This document shows positions 24,407 to 33,205 of a DNA stretch of 64,000 bases, piece after piece (the stretch's first letter is position 1; the number at the start of each line of letters is the position of its first letter). Position numbers and translations under genes: made by a program. The notes beneath the pieces were generated by a model, which was not told the DNA's origin, made no database searches, and saw nothing but the letters and a program-made list of their open reading frames with translations. Origin of the DNA: Curvibacter gracilis ATCC BAA-807 (GTDB taxonomy: Bacteria > Pseudomonadota > Gammaproteobacteria > Burkholderiales > Burkholderiaceae_C); contig NZ_JADZ01000010.1 in NCBI RefSeq assembly GCF_000518645.1, positions 248,001 to 312,000 on the forward strand, written 5' to 3'.

Positions 24407-25485
24407 TTCACGGTTCCTTTCTGCCAGGACAGCACACGGTCCCGCAAGGTGAACAACAAGGTGATCAGGCCCGAGCACAGCACGGCCATCACCAACAAGG
24501 CGGCAAACATGTTCGAGTACGCGGCCCAGCCCTGCGCCCACTGCAGGTACCAGCCCAGGCCGGCTTTCACGCCCATCATCTCGGCCGTGACCAGCACGGT
24601 GAACGAGGCGCCCAGACCCATGAACAGGCCCACAAAGACCTGCGGCAGGGCGGCCGGGATGGCCACCCGCCAAACCAGGAACAGGTTCGAGGCCCCCAGC
24701 GTGCGCGCCACGTCGTAATACGACTTGTTGACCGAGGCCACGCCCGACCAGGTCAGCACCGCCACCGGGAAGAAGGTGGCCAGCGCCACCAGGAACACCG
24801 CGGCGGCATAGCTCGAAGGCGCAAGAAAGAACGCGATCGGCAGCAGCGCCGACGAGGGCACAGGCCCCAGAAAGCGCAGCACGGGGTGCACCCAGTAGTT
24901 CACCTCACGCGACCAGCCGATGGCCACGCCAGTGATGAAACCCACCAGCGCCCCCAACAACAGGCCGTTGAGCAGCAACCGCGCCGAATGCAGCACCGAC
25001 AGGCCCAGGCGGCTCCAGTCTTCGGCAAACACCTCGACCAGGCTTTGCGGTGGGGCGAAGAAGGGCCCGGGCAGCACGGTCAGCTTGGCCGTCAGCACCT
25101 GCCACACCAGCAGCAGCACCGGCAAGGCCACCAGCCAGCGCCCGCTCAGGCGCAGGCCGTCGCGCAACTGTGGCAGCCGAGCCAGCCCTCCATACGACAA
25201 GGCCAGGGCCAGGATGACCCCGCCCACGGCCACATTGGCCAGCCCGAACTCTTCGGTGAAGGCCCAGTCGGTGAAACCCGCCACCTGGTTGGGCCAGAAG
25301 CGCACCAGCAGGCCTTCGATGATCCAGGCCGCCGCGGCCAGAAAGCCGGTGCGCCAGAAGCGAGCCGACGCCGGCCCGGGTGCCGCCGCCTGCACCGGCG
25401 CCGACGCCTCGGGGGCCACCGGTTCGCGCGGGGCTTCGTCCAGATCCGCTGCCGGGAGCGGCAGCACCTTCAATGCTTGACTCAT
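24400..25485 (-). CDS. ABC transporter permease, nitrate/sulfonate/taurine type
   Basis: 361 residues. An N-terminal Pro/Ala cytoplasmic tail is followed by two extra membrane helices (FLAAAAWIIEGLLV, FGLANVAVGGVILALALSY) and then the SsuC-like core: VLHSARLLLNGLLLGALVGFITGVAIGWS, GPVPSSALLPIAFFL, SYYDVARTLGASNLFLVWRVAIPAALPQVFVGL (EAA-type loop), AEMMGVKAGLGWYLQWA. ATG 25485 follows AAGGAGG. The extra helices make it longer than the usual 260-280 residues. Partner of the genes on both sides. Confidence 0.9.
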   Translation of the reverse strand: MSQALKVLPLPAADLDEAPREPVAPEASAPVQAAAPGPASARFWRTGFLAAAAWIIEGLLVRFWPNQVAGFTDWAFTEEFGLANVAVGGVILALALSYGGLARLPQLRDGLRLSGRWLVALPVLLLVWQVLTAKLTVLPGPFFAPPQSLVEVFAEDWSRLGLSVLHSARLLLNGLLLGALVGFITGVAIGWSREVNYWVHPVLRFLGPVPSSALLPIAFFLAPSSYAAAVFLVALATFFPVAVLTWSGVASVNKSYYDVARTLGASNLFLVWRVAIPAALPQVFVGLFMGLGASFTVLVTAEMMGVKAGLGWYLQWAQGWAAYSNMFAALLVMAVLCSGLITLLFTLRDRVLSWQKGTVKW

Positions 25486-25511
25486 GGTTGGGTCCTCCTT
25501 TTGAAGCGGCC

Positions 25512-26582
25512 TCAGGCCAGCACGTCCACGGTCAGGAAGTTGGCGAAGCGCGCCGGGTCGGTCGACTTCTTGAGCACGCCCACGTTCTTCAGGTCGGCGG
25601 CGTATTGCTCGATCTCGTTGCGCAGCGCCACGCCCTGCGGGTGGTGGCGGTAATCCAGCTGGGCCGTCAGGATGCTGCGGATGTCCGCGGCCGTCACCTT
25701 TTGCGGCAGGTAGCTCAGGGCCACCTTGGCGGCCTCGCCCGGGTTCTCGGCGATGAACAGGGCCGCCTGGGTCAGCGAGCGCACCACCGCGGCCACCTGG
25801 GGCCGGTTCTCGCGCACCAGGGCGCCCCGCGCGGCGATCAGGCAGCACAGGCGGTCCTTGAAGTCACCGGTCAGGATGCTGGCGATCTCGCGAAACTGGC
25901 CTGGGTTGCGCCGCTCGATCAGGAACAGGTTGGGGTCGGCATCGACGATCAGGTTGATCTCGCCCTTTTCGAAGGCCACGTCCAGCGTGTCGGGCGGGTA
26001 GGTCTTCCACTCCACCTCGGTGTCGGGGTTGATGCCCTTGCGCGCCAGGTAGGTGGACATGAACTGCCGGCCAAAGCCATTGGGCTGGCCCACACCGATC
26101 ACCGCGCCCTTGAGCTTGTCGACCGAACTCAGCTTGGAGTCTTGCCCCGACAGCACGCGGATGCAGCCCGCGTGCGCCGCGCCCACCACCTTCACATCAA
26201 AGCCCGACTCCAGCGGCTTGAGCCAGGTGTGGATCAGGCCCAGCGACACATCGGCCTTGCCGGTGGCCAGCGACTCCAGCACCTGGTCGCTGGAGCCGGC
26301 AAAGTTGATCACGTCCACATCGACCTGGTTTTTCTCGAAAAAGCCGCGGTCACGGGCCACCACCACGGGCAGCAGGCACAGGGCCGTGCCGCTCCACGAC
26401 AGGGTGAGCTTCTTGCCTCCGGCAGCGCGCACCCAGGGCGCCCCCATCAGGGCGACACCGCTCAGGCCGCCTGCGGCCAGGGTGCCCAGGGCACGGCGTC
26501 GGCTCCAGGCCGGCGATGAAGCCAGCGATGAGGCCGGGCTTGAAGCAGGGTTTGAAGACAACTGGGGATCCAACACAGACAT
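25512..26582 (-). CDS. Sulfonate/nitrate-type ABC substrate-binding protein
   Basis: 356 residues with a likely Tat signal (SRRRALGTLAAGGLSGVALMGAP). Then LSWSGTALCLLPVVVARDRGFFEKNQVDVDVINFAGSSDQVLESLATGKADVSLGLI, GAVIGVGQPNGFGRQFMSTYLARKGI and NRPQVAAVVRSLTQAALFIAENP, typical of SsuA/NrtA/ThiY-type proteins. First gene of an importer trio (26 bp to the permease). A terminator (26795-26830) separates it from the flavin monooxygenase operon upstream, and a TGTTGAT-N4-ATCAACA palindrome lies before it, so it likely has its own promoter. Confidence 0.88.
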   Translation of the reverse strand: MSVLDPQLSSNPASSPASSLASSPAWSRRRALGTLAAGGLSGVALMGAPWVRAAGGKKLTLSWSGTALCLLPVVVARDRGFFEKNQVDVDVINFAGSSDQVLESLATGKADVSLGLIHTWLKPLESGFDVKVVGAAHAGCIRVLSGQDSKLSSVDKLKGAVIGVGQPNGFGRQFMSTYLARKGINPDTEVEWKTYPPDTLDVAFEKGEINLIVDADPNLFLIERRNPGQFREIASILTGDFKDRLCCLIAARGALVRENRPQVAAVVRSLTQAALFIAENPGEAAKVALSYLPQKVTAADIRSILTAQLDYRHHPQGVALRNEIEQYAADLKNVGVLKKSTDPARFANFLTVDVLA

Positions 26583-26740
26583 GGCAATTCCTCGGATTGG
26601 CCCACAAGGGCCTGAACAGGGAAAGCCGGCCCGCCGGGCTCAAGGGTGTCGAGCCCGGCGCGTCGACCAGGACAAAGCCCACTGTAGAAATCACGGGTTG
26701 CGAGGAGAAGCTCTAAAAAGGCGGATGGATATCTGCTAAA

Positions 26741-26758
26741 TGTTGATAAATATCAACA
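26741..26758. promoter_or_regulatory. Palindrome upstream of importer operon
   Basis: Perfect arms TGTTGAT and ATCAACA around AAAT, about 160 bp before the binding-protein start, in an AT-rich patch downstream of the monooxygenase terminator. Probably a regulator site for the importer; no regulator gene is adjacent. Confidence 0.5.
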
Positions 26759-26794
26759 CATGGACAACAGGGGATGAAAACCCAGATCGGCTCC

Positions 26795-26830
26795 AAAAAC
26801 AGCAACGCCCCGCGTCAACGACCGGGGCGT
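26795..26830 (-). terminator. Rho-independent terminator after LLM monooxygenase gene
   Basis: On the minus strand ACGCCCCG and CGGGGCGT (26830-26805) form a stem with a ten-base loop, followed by TGCTGTTTTTGG. It lies 50 bp after the monooxygenase stop codon. Confidence 0.75.
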
Positions 26831-26879
26831 GGGGCGGCCTGCCGCCCTGCGGCAGCGGCGCAGTGCCAAGGAGAGGGCT

Positions 26880-28283
26880 TCAGGCCAAGGCGGCTTCGCT
26901 GTCGGCCTGGGCGCTGGCCGGCTCCACCCGGTGGCGGAACTGGGCCGCGGCGTGGTGATCGGGCAGGCGGTCGCCCCGGCCGAACAGCTTGTGGCGCAGC
27001 GTGCCCTCGGTGTAGGCCGTCTTGTAAATGCCGCGGTTCTGCAGCTCGGGCACCACGTGGTCCACAAAATCGACAAAGCTCTCGGGCACCACGGTGCGGC
27101 TGAGGTTGAAGCCGTCCACGCCGGTCTCATCCACCCAGGCCTGCAAGGCATCGGCCACTTGCGCAGCATCGCCCACCAGGGCCGGGTGGCGGCCCCCCAG
27201 CTGGTACTGCTGCAGCAGCTGGCGGCGCGTCCAGCCCTTTTGCCGCGCAGCCGCCGCGGCCGACTGGATCGACTGGGTGGGCGGGCTGAAGTCGATGGGC
27301 TCGTCCAGGTCGTAGTGCGACAGGTCCAGGCCCAGGCTGGCCGCAAAGTGGGCCAGGCCGGCTTCGGGGCTGGCGTAGCGAACGTAGTCGGCGTGCTTCT
27401 CTTGGGCTTCGGCGGTGGTGGCGCCGGTCACCGCCGTCACGCCCAGCACGATCTTGAGGTCTTCGGGGCGCCGCCCGGCGCGCACGGCGGCCTCGCGCAG
27501 CGACTGCACCGACTGGCGCACCTGGGCCTTGTCGCCCCCTGAGACAAACACCGCCTCGGCATGGCGGGCGGCAAACAGCTGGCCGCGCCCCGAGGTACCG
27601 GCCTGGAACAGCACCGGCGTGCGCTGGGGCGAGGGCTCGCTGAGGTGGTAGCCCTCCACCTGGTAATAGCGGCCCTGGTGGCGCACCTTGTGCACGCGGG
27701 CCGGGTCGGCAAACACGCGGGCCGCCTTGTCGCGGCGCACGGCGCCGTCCTCCCAGCTGCCTTCGAGCAGCTTGTAGAGCACCTCAAGAAACTCATCGGC
27801 CCGGTCATAGCGCTCGTCGTGCGCGATCTGGTTCGGCAGGCCCAAGGCGCGGGCGGCGCTGTCGAGGTAGCCGGTGACGATGTTCCAGCCAAAGCGCCCC
27901 TGGGTCAGTTGGTCCAGGGTCGAGAAGCGCCGGGCCAACAGGTAGGGCAGCTCCGACAGCGGGTTCACCGTGACGCCAAAACCCAGGTGCCGGGTGTGGG
28001 CCGCCATGGCCGACACCAGCAACAGCGGGTCGTTCACGGGCAGCTGCACCGACTCGCGCAGCGTCACGTCCACATTGCCCTGGTAGACGTCGTACACGCC
28101 CAGGATGTCGGCGATGAACAGGCCATCGAACAGGCCACGCTCCAGCGTGCGGGCCAGATCGGTCCAGTACGACAAGGTGTTGTACTCGGTGGATCGATCC
28201 CGTGGGTGGGCCCACAGTCCGTGTTGGATGTGGCCCACGCAGTTCATGTTGAAGGCGTTGAGCAGCAGTTGTTTATTGGCCAT
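26880..28283 (-). CDS. LLM-class flavin-dependent monooxygenase (DszA/NtaA/SnaA family)
   Basis: 467 residues, family length. It opens with LLLNAFNMNCVGHIQHGLWAHPRDRS and has FIADILGVYDVY, LSELPYLLARRFSTLDQLTQGRFGWNIVTGYLDSAARALG and VLFQAGTSGRGQLFAARHAEAVFVS, the FMN-binding core of DszA/NtaA-type enzymes. These use reduced FMN and O2 to open C-S or C-N bonds of sulfones or chelators. Downstream of two DszC/SfnB-like genes and upstream of a sulfonate-type importer, so sulfur scavenging is the likely role. The C-terminal 30 residues are Ala/His-rich and variable. No flavin reductase gene is seen in the window. Confidence 0.88.
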   Translation of the reverse strand: MANKQLLLNAFNMNCVGHIQHGLWAHPRDRSTEYNTLSYWTDLARTLERGLFDGLFIADILGVYDVYQGNVDVTLRESVQLPVNDPLLLVSAMAAHTRHLGFGVTVNPLSELPYLLARRFSTLDQLTQGRFGWNIVTGYLDSAARALGLPNQIAHDERYDRADEFLEVLYKLLEGSWEDGAVRRDKAARVFADPARVHKVRHQGRYYQVEGYHLSEPSPQRTPVLFQAGTSGRGQLFAARHAEAVFVSGGDKAQVRQSVQSLREAAVRAGRRPEDLKIVLGVTAVTGATTAEAQEKHADYVRYASPEAGLAHFAASLGLDLSHYDLDEPIDFSPPTQSIQSAAAAARQKGWTRRQLLQQYQLGGRHPALVGDAAQVADALQAWVDETGVDGFNLSRTVVPESFVDFVDHVVPELQNRGIYKTAYTEGTLRHKLFGRGDRLPDHHAAAQFRHRVEPASAQADSEAALA

Positions 28284-28336
28284 GAGGGCTTCGTCAATCG
28301 GTGGAGTGTGAATGGGTTGGCGCCAGGGCAGTGGCC

Positions 28337-29620
28337 TCAGGCGGCCACGGCAAGGTCGGCGGCTTCTGGCGCCAGTGGCACGGCCACGGGGGCCCGGGCA
28401 GCGTGAACCGGCGGTTCAGCCGCTTCAATGGGCACGGGGTGATCGGCATGCCAGTGGCTGATGGCCGACTTGGCCAGCGAGGCCACCACGGTGTCCTCTT
28501 GCGGTGGGTTGAACTGGGCACACTGCACGTCGCGCAGGTAGCGCTCCAGCGGCAGATCGCGCGACAGCGAATGCCCGCCGACGATGGCCATGGCCAACTC
28601 CACCACGCGCAAGGCATTGCGGCTGACGGTGACTTTGGTGATGGCCACCTCGTCGCCAAACTCGGCTTGCAGGTGCGGGTGACGCTCCCAGCGCTCGACC
28701 AGGCCATACAGCAGGGTCTTGCTGGCGCCCAGCAGCAGTTCGATCTCGCCCAGGCGCTGCTGCACCTGGGGCGCTTCGAGCACCGACTTGCCCAGGCTCT
28801 GGGCGTGGTAGCGGTCGGCAAAGCCCAGCGCAAAGTCGCGCGCCGCGCGGGCCACGCCCAGGTAGACGGCCGACAGTTGCAGGCCATAGGCCCGGCTGGC
28901 CACAGTGAACGAGCCCACCTGACCCAGCTCGATGTAGCTCAGCAGGGCTTCGGGCGGCAGGTGCACCTGGTCAAATTCGATGTCGTGGCTGCCGGTGCTG
29001 CGCATGCCCAGGGTGTTCCAGTTCTCGATCACGCGCACGCCCTCGGTGCGTGGCACCAGAAACTCGGCCACCCGGCCTTCGTCTTCCACCCAGGCGTAGA
29101 CGATCATCTTCTGCAGCCGGGGGGCCGACGAGCAAAAGGCCTTGCGCCCGCTCAGCACATAGCCGCTCTCGACGCGGCGCGCCACTGTGCCGGGGCGGGC
29201 CCCGCGCAGCAGGTTGCCGGCTTCGCGCTCGGTGACCAGCACATTGATCAGCTGCCCGCGCTGCACCGCATCGGCCGCCAGGCTGGCCAGCGCCTCAGGC
29301 TGCCAGCGCAGGGTGTGGCCCAGGTAGCCGAACACCATCAGGTGCCAGCCCAGCGCCAAGGCGGTGGAACCGCTGCCGCGCGCCAGCCGCTCCTGAAAAA
29401 TCAGGGTTTCGTACAGCGAGTAGCCCTCGCCACCGTGGGCTTGCGGCACGGTCAGGCGCAGCGCACCGCGCGCGGTCAGGGTGTCGAAATGGTCGTGCGG
29501 GAAGCTGCCCGCCGAATCGTGCTGGGCCGCCGTCTTGGCGATTTCGGCCGCCAGCTCGTCGGCGTAGGCAGCAATGGCGTGGTCACGCGGGTTGCGCAAG
29601 GTGACATCGACACGGGGCAT
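28337..29620 (-). CDS. Acyl-CoA dehydrogenase-fold flavin enzyme (SfnB/DszC-like)
   Basis: About 427 residues from ATG 29620, which has GGAG six bases upstream; ATG 29659 would add 13 residues with a weak ribosome site. An acyl-CoA dehydrogenase fold is visible: FDTLTARGALRLTVPQAHGGEGYSLYET, NVLVTEREAGNLLRG, GYVLSGRKAFCSSAPRLQKMIVYAWV, WNTLGMRSTGSHDIEFDQV and HSLSRDLPLERYLRDVQCAQFNPPQEDTV. SfnB-type proteins work in dimethyl sulfone/alkylsulfone use. C-terminal 40 residues are Ala/Pro-rich. Second gene of the sulfur operon. Confidence 0.85.
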   Translation of the reverse strand: MPRVDVTLRNPRDHAIAAYADELAAEIAKTAAQHDSAGSFPHDHFDTLTARGALRLTVPQAHGGEGYSLYETLIFQERLARGSGSTALALGWHLMVFGYLGHTLRWQPEALASLAADAVQRGQLINVLVTEREAGNLLRGARPGTVARRVESGYVLSGRKAFCSSAPRLQKMIVYAWVEDEGRVAEFLVPRTEGVRVIENWNTLGMRSTGSHDIEFDQVHLPPEALLSYIELGQVGSFTVASRAYGLQLSAVYLGVARAARDFALGFADRYHAQSLGKSVLEAPQVQQRLGEIELLLGASKTLLYGLVERWERHPHLQAEFGDEVAITKVTVSRNALRVVELAMAIVGGHSLSRDLPLERYLRDVQCAQFNPPQEDTVVASLAKSAISHWHADHPVPIEAAEPPVHAARAPVAVPLAPEAADLAVAA

Positions 29621-29671
29621 GGGCATCTCCAGAAGGCCAGGCAGGTCTGGCCGGGTCATGACAGAGGGTCT

Positions 29672-30913
29672 TCAGAACAGGCCCGAGGCCGGCGGCGGGG
29701 CATCCTTGAGCTGCCAGGCCCCCACCACCGCAGCCTTCCAGTGGCGCGGGTTGTGGTTGCTCACGGTGCGGGCATTGCGCCAGTGGCGATCCAGGTTGTG
29801 CCGGCGCGAGGTGGTGGAGGCGCCCCCCACATCAAACAGCAGCTCGGCCGCCTTGAGGGCCGACTCCGAGGCCAGGTACTGGGCCTGGGCCACGTCGATC
29901 GAAGCATGGATGATGGCGTCCTGATCCAGGCCCGCGGCCCAGGCGGCGTCGATGCGCTCGGCGGCGCGCAGCACCACGGCCTCGGCGGCCAGGGCTCGGG
30001 CCGAGATCTCGCCCACCGACAGCTCCACATAGGGGTCGTCCACCGAGCGGCTGGCCGAGCTGTGCTTGATCGGGCGAGCGTGCAGCCGGGCGAAGGCCAC
30101 GGCGTCATGCAAGGCATTGCGGGCAATGCCGGCCAGCACCGCGCCCAGAAACAGCTGGGCCAACGGAGTGACGACGGTGCGCCGCCCTTCGGCCAGGCCG
30201 CCCGTGGGGTGGGGCACGATGTCGGCCGCCTCCACCCGCACATCGTTCAGCCGGGTGGTGCCGCTGGCGGTCAGGCGCTGGCCCATGGCATCGAAGTCAT
30301 CGAGCAGCTCCAGGCCTTCGCGGTGGCGCGGCAGCACAAAACGGACCTCTTTGTCCTGCTCGTCGAGGGCCACGGTGCTGATCCAGTCGGCATACAGACC
30401 GCCGGTGCTGTAGTACTTGCTGCCCTTGACGCGGAAGTGATCGCCCTCGCGGCGCAGCCGGGTGGCGATGGCGCCATTGGCGCCGCCAATCTCCCAGCCC
30501 GCGTTGGCAATGAAGTCACCGCGCAGGCAGCGCGGCCACCAGCGCTGGCGCACCGCCTCATCGGGACCGGCCAGCAACCCTTCAACAAACAGAAAGCCCG
30601 GGCGCAGGGCCTGGGCCACGTTGGAGTCTGCCGCTGCGATGTCGATCACCAGCTCGATCAGCTCGCGCACCGAGCCGCCCGGGCCGCCATCGCGCACGGG
30701 AATGCGCAGCGTCAGCAAGCCGGCCGCCACCAGCGAGCGCACCTGCTCGTGCGGCAACACACGGTCTCGCTCACGCGCCTCGGCCCCTTCGCGCACGGCC
30801 GGCAACAGCGCAGCCACCCGGCGCTTCAGCTCGGCCAGATCGGGCGCCTTGGCAGCAGGCGGCACAGGGGATTGCGTTGGGACGGGCGCGTCGGCCAGCA
30901 GGGTCTCGGACAT
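29672..30913 (-). CDS. Acyl-CoA dehydrogenase-fold monooxygenase (DszC/SfnB-like)
   Basis: 413 residues. RDRVLPHEQVRSLVAAGLLTLRIPVRDGGPGGS, AAADSNVAQALRPGFLFVE, GANGAIATRLRREGDHFRVKGSKYYSTGGLYADWISTVAL and the C-terminal STTSRRHNLDRHWRNARTVSNHNPRHWKAAVVGAW. That last segment resembles the DszC end more than beta-oxidation dehydrogenases, and the usual catalytic Glu is not evident. DszC-type enzymes oxygenate thioethers or sulfoxides with reduced flavin. First gene of the operon on this strand. Related to the genes at 28337 and 35575. Confidence 0.87.
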   Translation of the reverse strand: MSETLLADAPVPTQSPVPPAAKAPDLAELKRRVAALLPAVREGAEARERDRVLPHEQVRSLVAAGLLTLRIPVRDGGPGGSVRELIELVIDIAAADSNVAQALRPGFLFVEGLLAGPDEAVRQRWWPRCLRGDFIANAGWEIGGANGAIATRLRREGDHFRVKGSKYYSTGGLYADWISTVALDEQDKEVRFVLPRHREGLELLDDFDAMGQRLTASGTTRLNDVRVEAADIVPHPTGGLAEGRRTVVTPLAQLFLGAVLAGIARNALHDAVAFARLHARPIKHSSASRSVDDPYVELSVGEISARALAAEAVVLRAAERIDAAWAAGLDQDAIIHASIDVAQAQYLASESALKAAELLFDVGGASTTSRRHNLDRHWRNARTVSNHNPRHWKAAVVGAWQLKDAPPPASGLF

Positions 30914-31219
30914 CGGCTTCTTTCAGGTCAGGGGGCAAGGCACAGTCAAGGCGCGCTCAGGGGGAAGGTCCCGCGGCGCGCCGTGGCCTGATGCTAGGGC
31001 GGTGCCCCCGCCAGGGCCACGATCAAAACTGCATGGCAACAGACTCAAAACTTTCGGTCATGAGCTCATGCACGCCCCGCCTCGCCGCCCCAGGGCCTGC
31101 ACATATGGATAGATGAATTTCGGGCTACGCGTCAGAGGAGGCCCGCCGCAGAATTTTCGAGGCCGCCTGCAGGCGGTTCTTCGCCCAGGCCCAGCCCCAG
31201 CTCCAACAGGAACCCGCCC
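30914..31219. other. Divergent intergenic region with CATGAGCTCATG palindrome
   Basis: 306 bp separate the divergent sulfur operon and the TauD-like gene. A perfect 12-bp palindrome sits at 31059-31070 beside an AT-richer segment. Both promoters must lie here. CysB/Cbl-type control of sulfur genes is plausible from biology but no site could be assigned. Confidence 0.45.
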
Positions 31220-32221
31220 ATGAACGATGTCACCCTGCCCCCAGACCTGCGCCCCGAGGCAACGCAAGCTCCACCCGCACGGCCCCATGCAAGCGGGTTT
31301 GACCCGGCCCACCAGGTGCACCCGCAGTCGGCCCACACGGGCGCCCTGATCACCGGGGTGGACCTGCGCCAGCCCTTGTCGCCGGCCGAAGTGGCGGGCA
31401 TCGGGGCCGCCTTGCGGCGGTGGAAGGTGGTGTTCTTCCATGACCAGCCGCTGAGCCACGAACAGCACATTGCACTGGCCCGCCAGTTCGGCGCGCCCAC
31501 CATCGGCCACCCGGTGTTCGGCCACGTGGCCGGTTACCCCGAGGTGTACTCGATCGCCAAGCACCGCCAGGCCAACCGCTTTGTGGGCAGCAGCGAACTG
31601 CGCCCCTGGAGCGGCTGGCACACCGACGTGACGGCCGCGATCAACCCGCCGGCCGCCTCCTTGCTGCGGGGCGTGGTGATCCCCCCCTATGGTGGCGACA
31701 CCCAGTGGACCAATCTGGTGGCGGCCTACCAGGCGTTGTCAGCCCCGTTGCGTGGCTTCGTGGACACCTTGCGCGGGCGTCATCTTTTCAGCGCCCCACC
31801 GGGCGCCCAGGCCACCGAAGAGTACCAGCGTCTGGTGGGCGAGGCACGCCTGGTCAGCGAGCATCCGCTGGTCCGGGTGCACCCCGAGACCGGCGAGCGC
31901 GCCTTGTTCGTGAGCCCCTCGTTCCTCAAGCAGGTGGTGGGCCTGAGCCCGCGCGAGAGTCGCGTGCTGCTGGAGTTGCTGTGGGAGCACGTGGTGCGCC
32001 CCGAATTCACCATGCGCTTCAAATGGCAGCCCGGCAGCCTCGCCTTCTGGGACAACCGGGCCACGGCCCATGTGGCGCCCACCGACATCTTCGACCTGGA
32101 CTTTGACCGCCAGCTCTACCGCATCACGCTCGAAGGCGAGGTGCCGGTGGGGGTGGACGGCCAGCCCTCGCGCGCTCTCGAAGGCCACCCACTGCTGGCC
32201 CACCACGCCGGCAATCAATGA
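31220..32221 (+). CDS. TauD/TfdA-family alpha-ketoglutarate-dependent dioxygenase
   Basis: 333 residues. The Fe(II) triad is visible as H-x-D in WSGWHTDVTAAINPP and the distal His in WDNRATAHVAPTDIFD; the 2-oxoglutarate Arg lies in DFDRQLYRITLEG. KVVFFHDQPLSHEQHIALARQFG is the typical N-terminal helix region. TauD and relatives release sulfite from taurine or alkyl sulfonates or sulfates; TfdA-type substrates are also possible. CAGGAA precedes the ATG. It lies between sulfur-scavenging genes and a MetQNI importer, favouring an organosulfur substrate. Confidence 0.9.
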   Translation: MNDVTLPPDLRPEATQAPPARPHASGFDPAHQVHPQSAHTGALITGVDLRQPLSPAEVAGIGAALRRWKVVFFHDQPLSHEQHIALARQFGAPTIGHPVFGHVAGYPEVYSIAKHRQANRFVGSSELRPWSGWHTDVTAAINPPAASLLRGVVIPPYGGDTQWTNLVAAYQALSAPLRGFVDTLRGRHLFSAPPGAQATEEYQRLVGEARLVSEHPLVRVHPETGERALFVSPSFLKQVVGLSPRESRVLLELLWEHVVRPEFTMRFKWQPGSLAFWDNRATAHVAPTDIFDLDFDRQLYRITLEGEVPVGVDGQPSRALEGHPLLAHHAGNQ

Positions 32222-32380
32222 GGGCCTGGGTGGCGGCCGGGCGGGCTCTGCGACGTTTCACGTCTATGCAAATTTGAAATGCTTGTTTGATCGCACGGCC
32301 TTGCTTTGTTCGAATGCGCGCGTCGGGACCACAAGCGCAAGCCGTCCCTCGTCCAAAACCCATCACCATCGACCCACACC

Positions 32381-33205
32381 ATGAAAACATCCACCCACCG
32401 ATTGGCCACTGCCGCACTCGCCCTGAGTGCCTGGCTGTGCAGCACCCTGGCCCTGGCCGCTCCGCTGAAGATCGGCGTCACCCCCGGTGCCCTGGCCGAT
32501 TCGATCGAAGTCGCCGCAGGCGAGGCCCGGCAAAAGGGCCTGGACGTCAAGGTCATCGAGTTCACCGACTGGACGACGCCCAACACCGCGCTCGCCTCGG
32601 GTGACCTCGACATCAACTACTTCCAGCACCAGGCCTTTCTGGACAACGCGATCAAGGAATCCGGCTACAAGTTCAGCAGCGTGGGCCTGGGCGTGCTGAA
32701 CAACCTGGCCCTGTTTTCCAAGAAGGTCAAGCGCTTCGATGACCTCAAGGAGGGCGCCCGCATCGCGGTGGCCAGCGACCCGGTCAACCAGGGCCGTGGC
32801 CTGCTGCTGCTCGAGAAGGCAGGCCTGATCAAGCTGCGCCCGGGCACCGGCTGGCGCGGCACCTTGAACGACGTGGTCGGCAACCCGAAGAAGTTCAAGT
32901 TCGTCGAGGTGGAGGGCCCCCAGCTGGTGCGCGCGATCGATGACGTGGACCTGGCCCAGGGCTACCCCTCGCACTTTGTGAATGCGGGTCAGGCCGAGCT
33001 GGCCAGCAATGCCCTGCTCTACTCCGACAAGGACGATGTTTACTTCGCGATCCGCTTCGTGACGCGCAATGACAACGCCAATGACCCCCGTGTGAAGCAG
33101 TTCGTGAAGCTGTACCAGGATTCACCGGCTGTGCGCGCCCGCATCCTCAAATCCTATGGGGGTGACAGCAAGCTGTTCGTGCTGCCCTGGGTCGGCAAGC
33201 CATGA
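32381..33205 (+). CDS. metQ: MetQ/NlpA-family methionine-type substrate-binding protein
   Basis: 274 residues from ATG 32381. An exported N-terminus ([19 protein letters not shown]) has no proper lipobox, so it may be soluble rather than lipid-anchored. Then [61 protein letters not shown], the NlpA/MetQ signature, and [26 protein letters not shown]. Its stop overlaps the metN start by ATGA. The context with TauD and sulfonate genes raises the chance that the ligand is another sulfur compound. Confidence 0.9.
   Translation: MKTSTHRLATAALALSAWLCSTLALAAPLKIGVTPGALADSIEVAAGEARQKGLDVKVIEFTDWTTPNTALASGDLDINYFQHQAFLDNAIKESGYKFSSVGLGVLNNLALFSKKVKRFDDLKEGARIAVASDPVNQGRGLLLLEKAGLIKLRPGTGWRGTLNDVVGNPKKFKFVEVEGPQLVRAIDDVDLAQGYPSHFVNAGQAELASNALLYSDKDDVYFAIRFVTRNDNANDPRVKQFVKLYQDSPAVRARILKSYGGDSKLFVLPWVGKP

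Noticed and set aside
28301-30991. Long open frame antisense to the flavin enzyme genes (896 codons)
   Set aside because: Antisense shadow of two well-supported acyl-CoA-dehydrogenase-fold genes; composition is Gly/His/Gln-rich without any domain.
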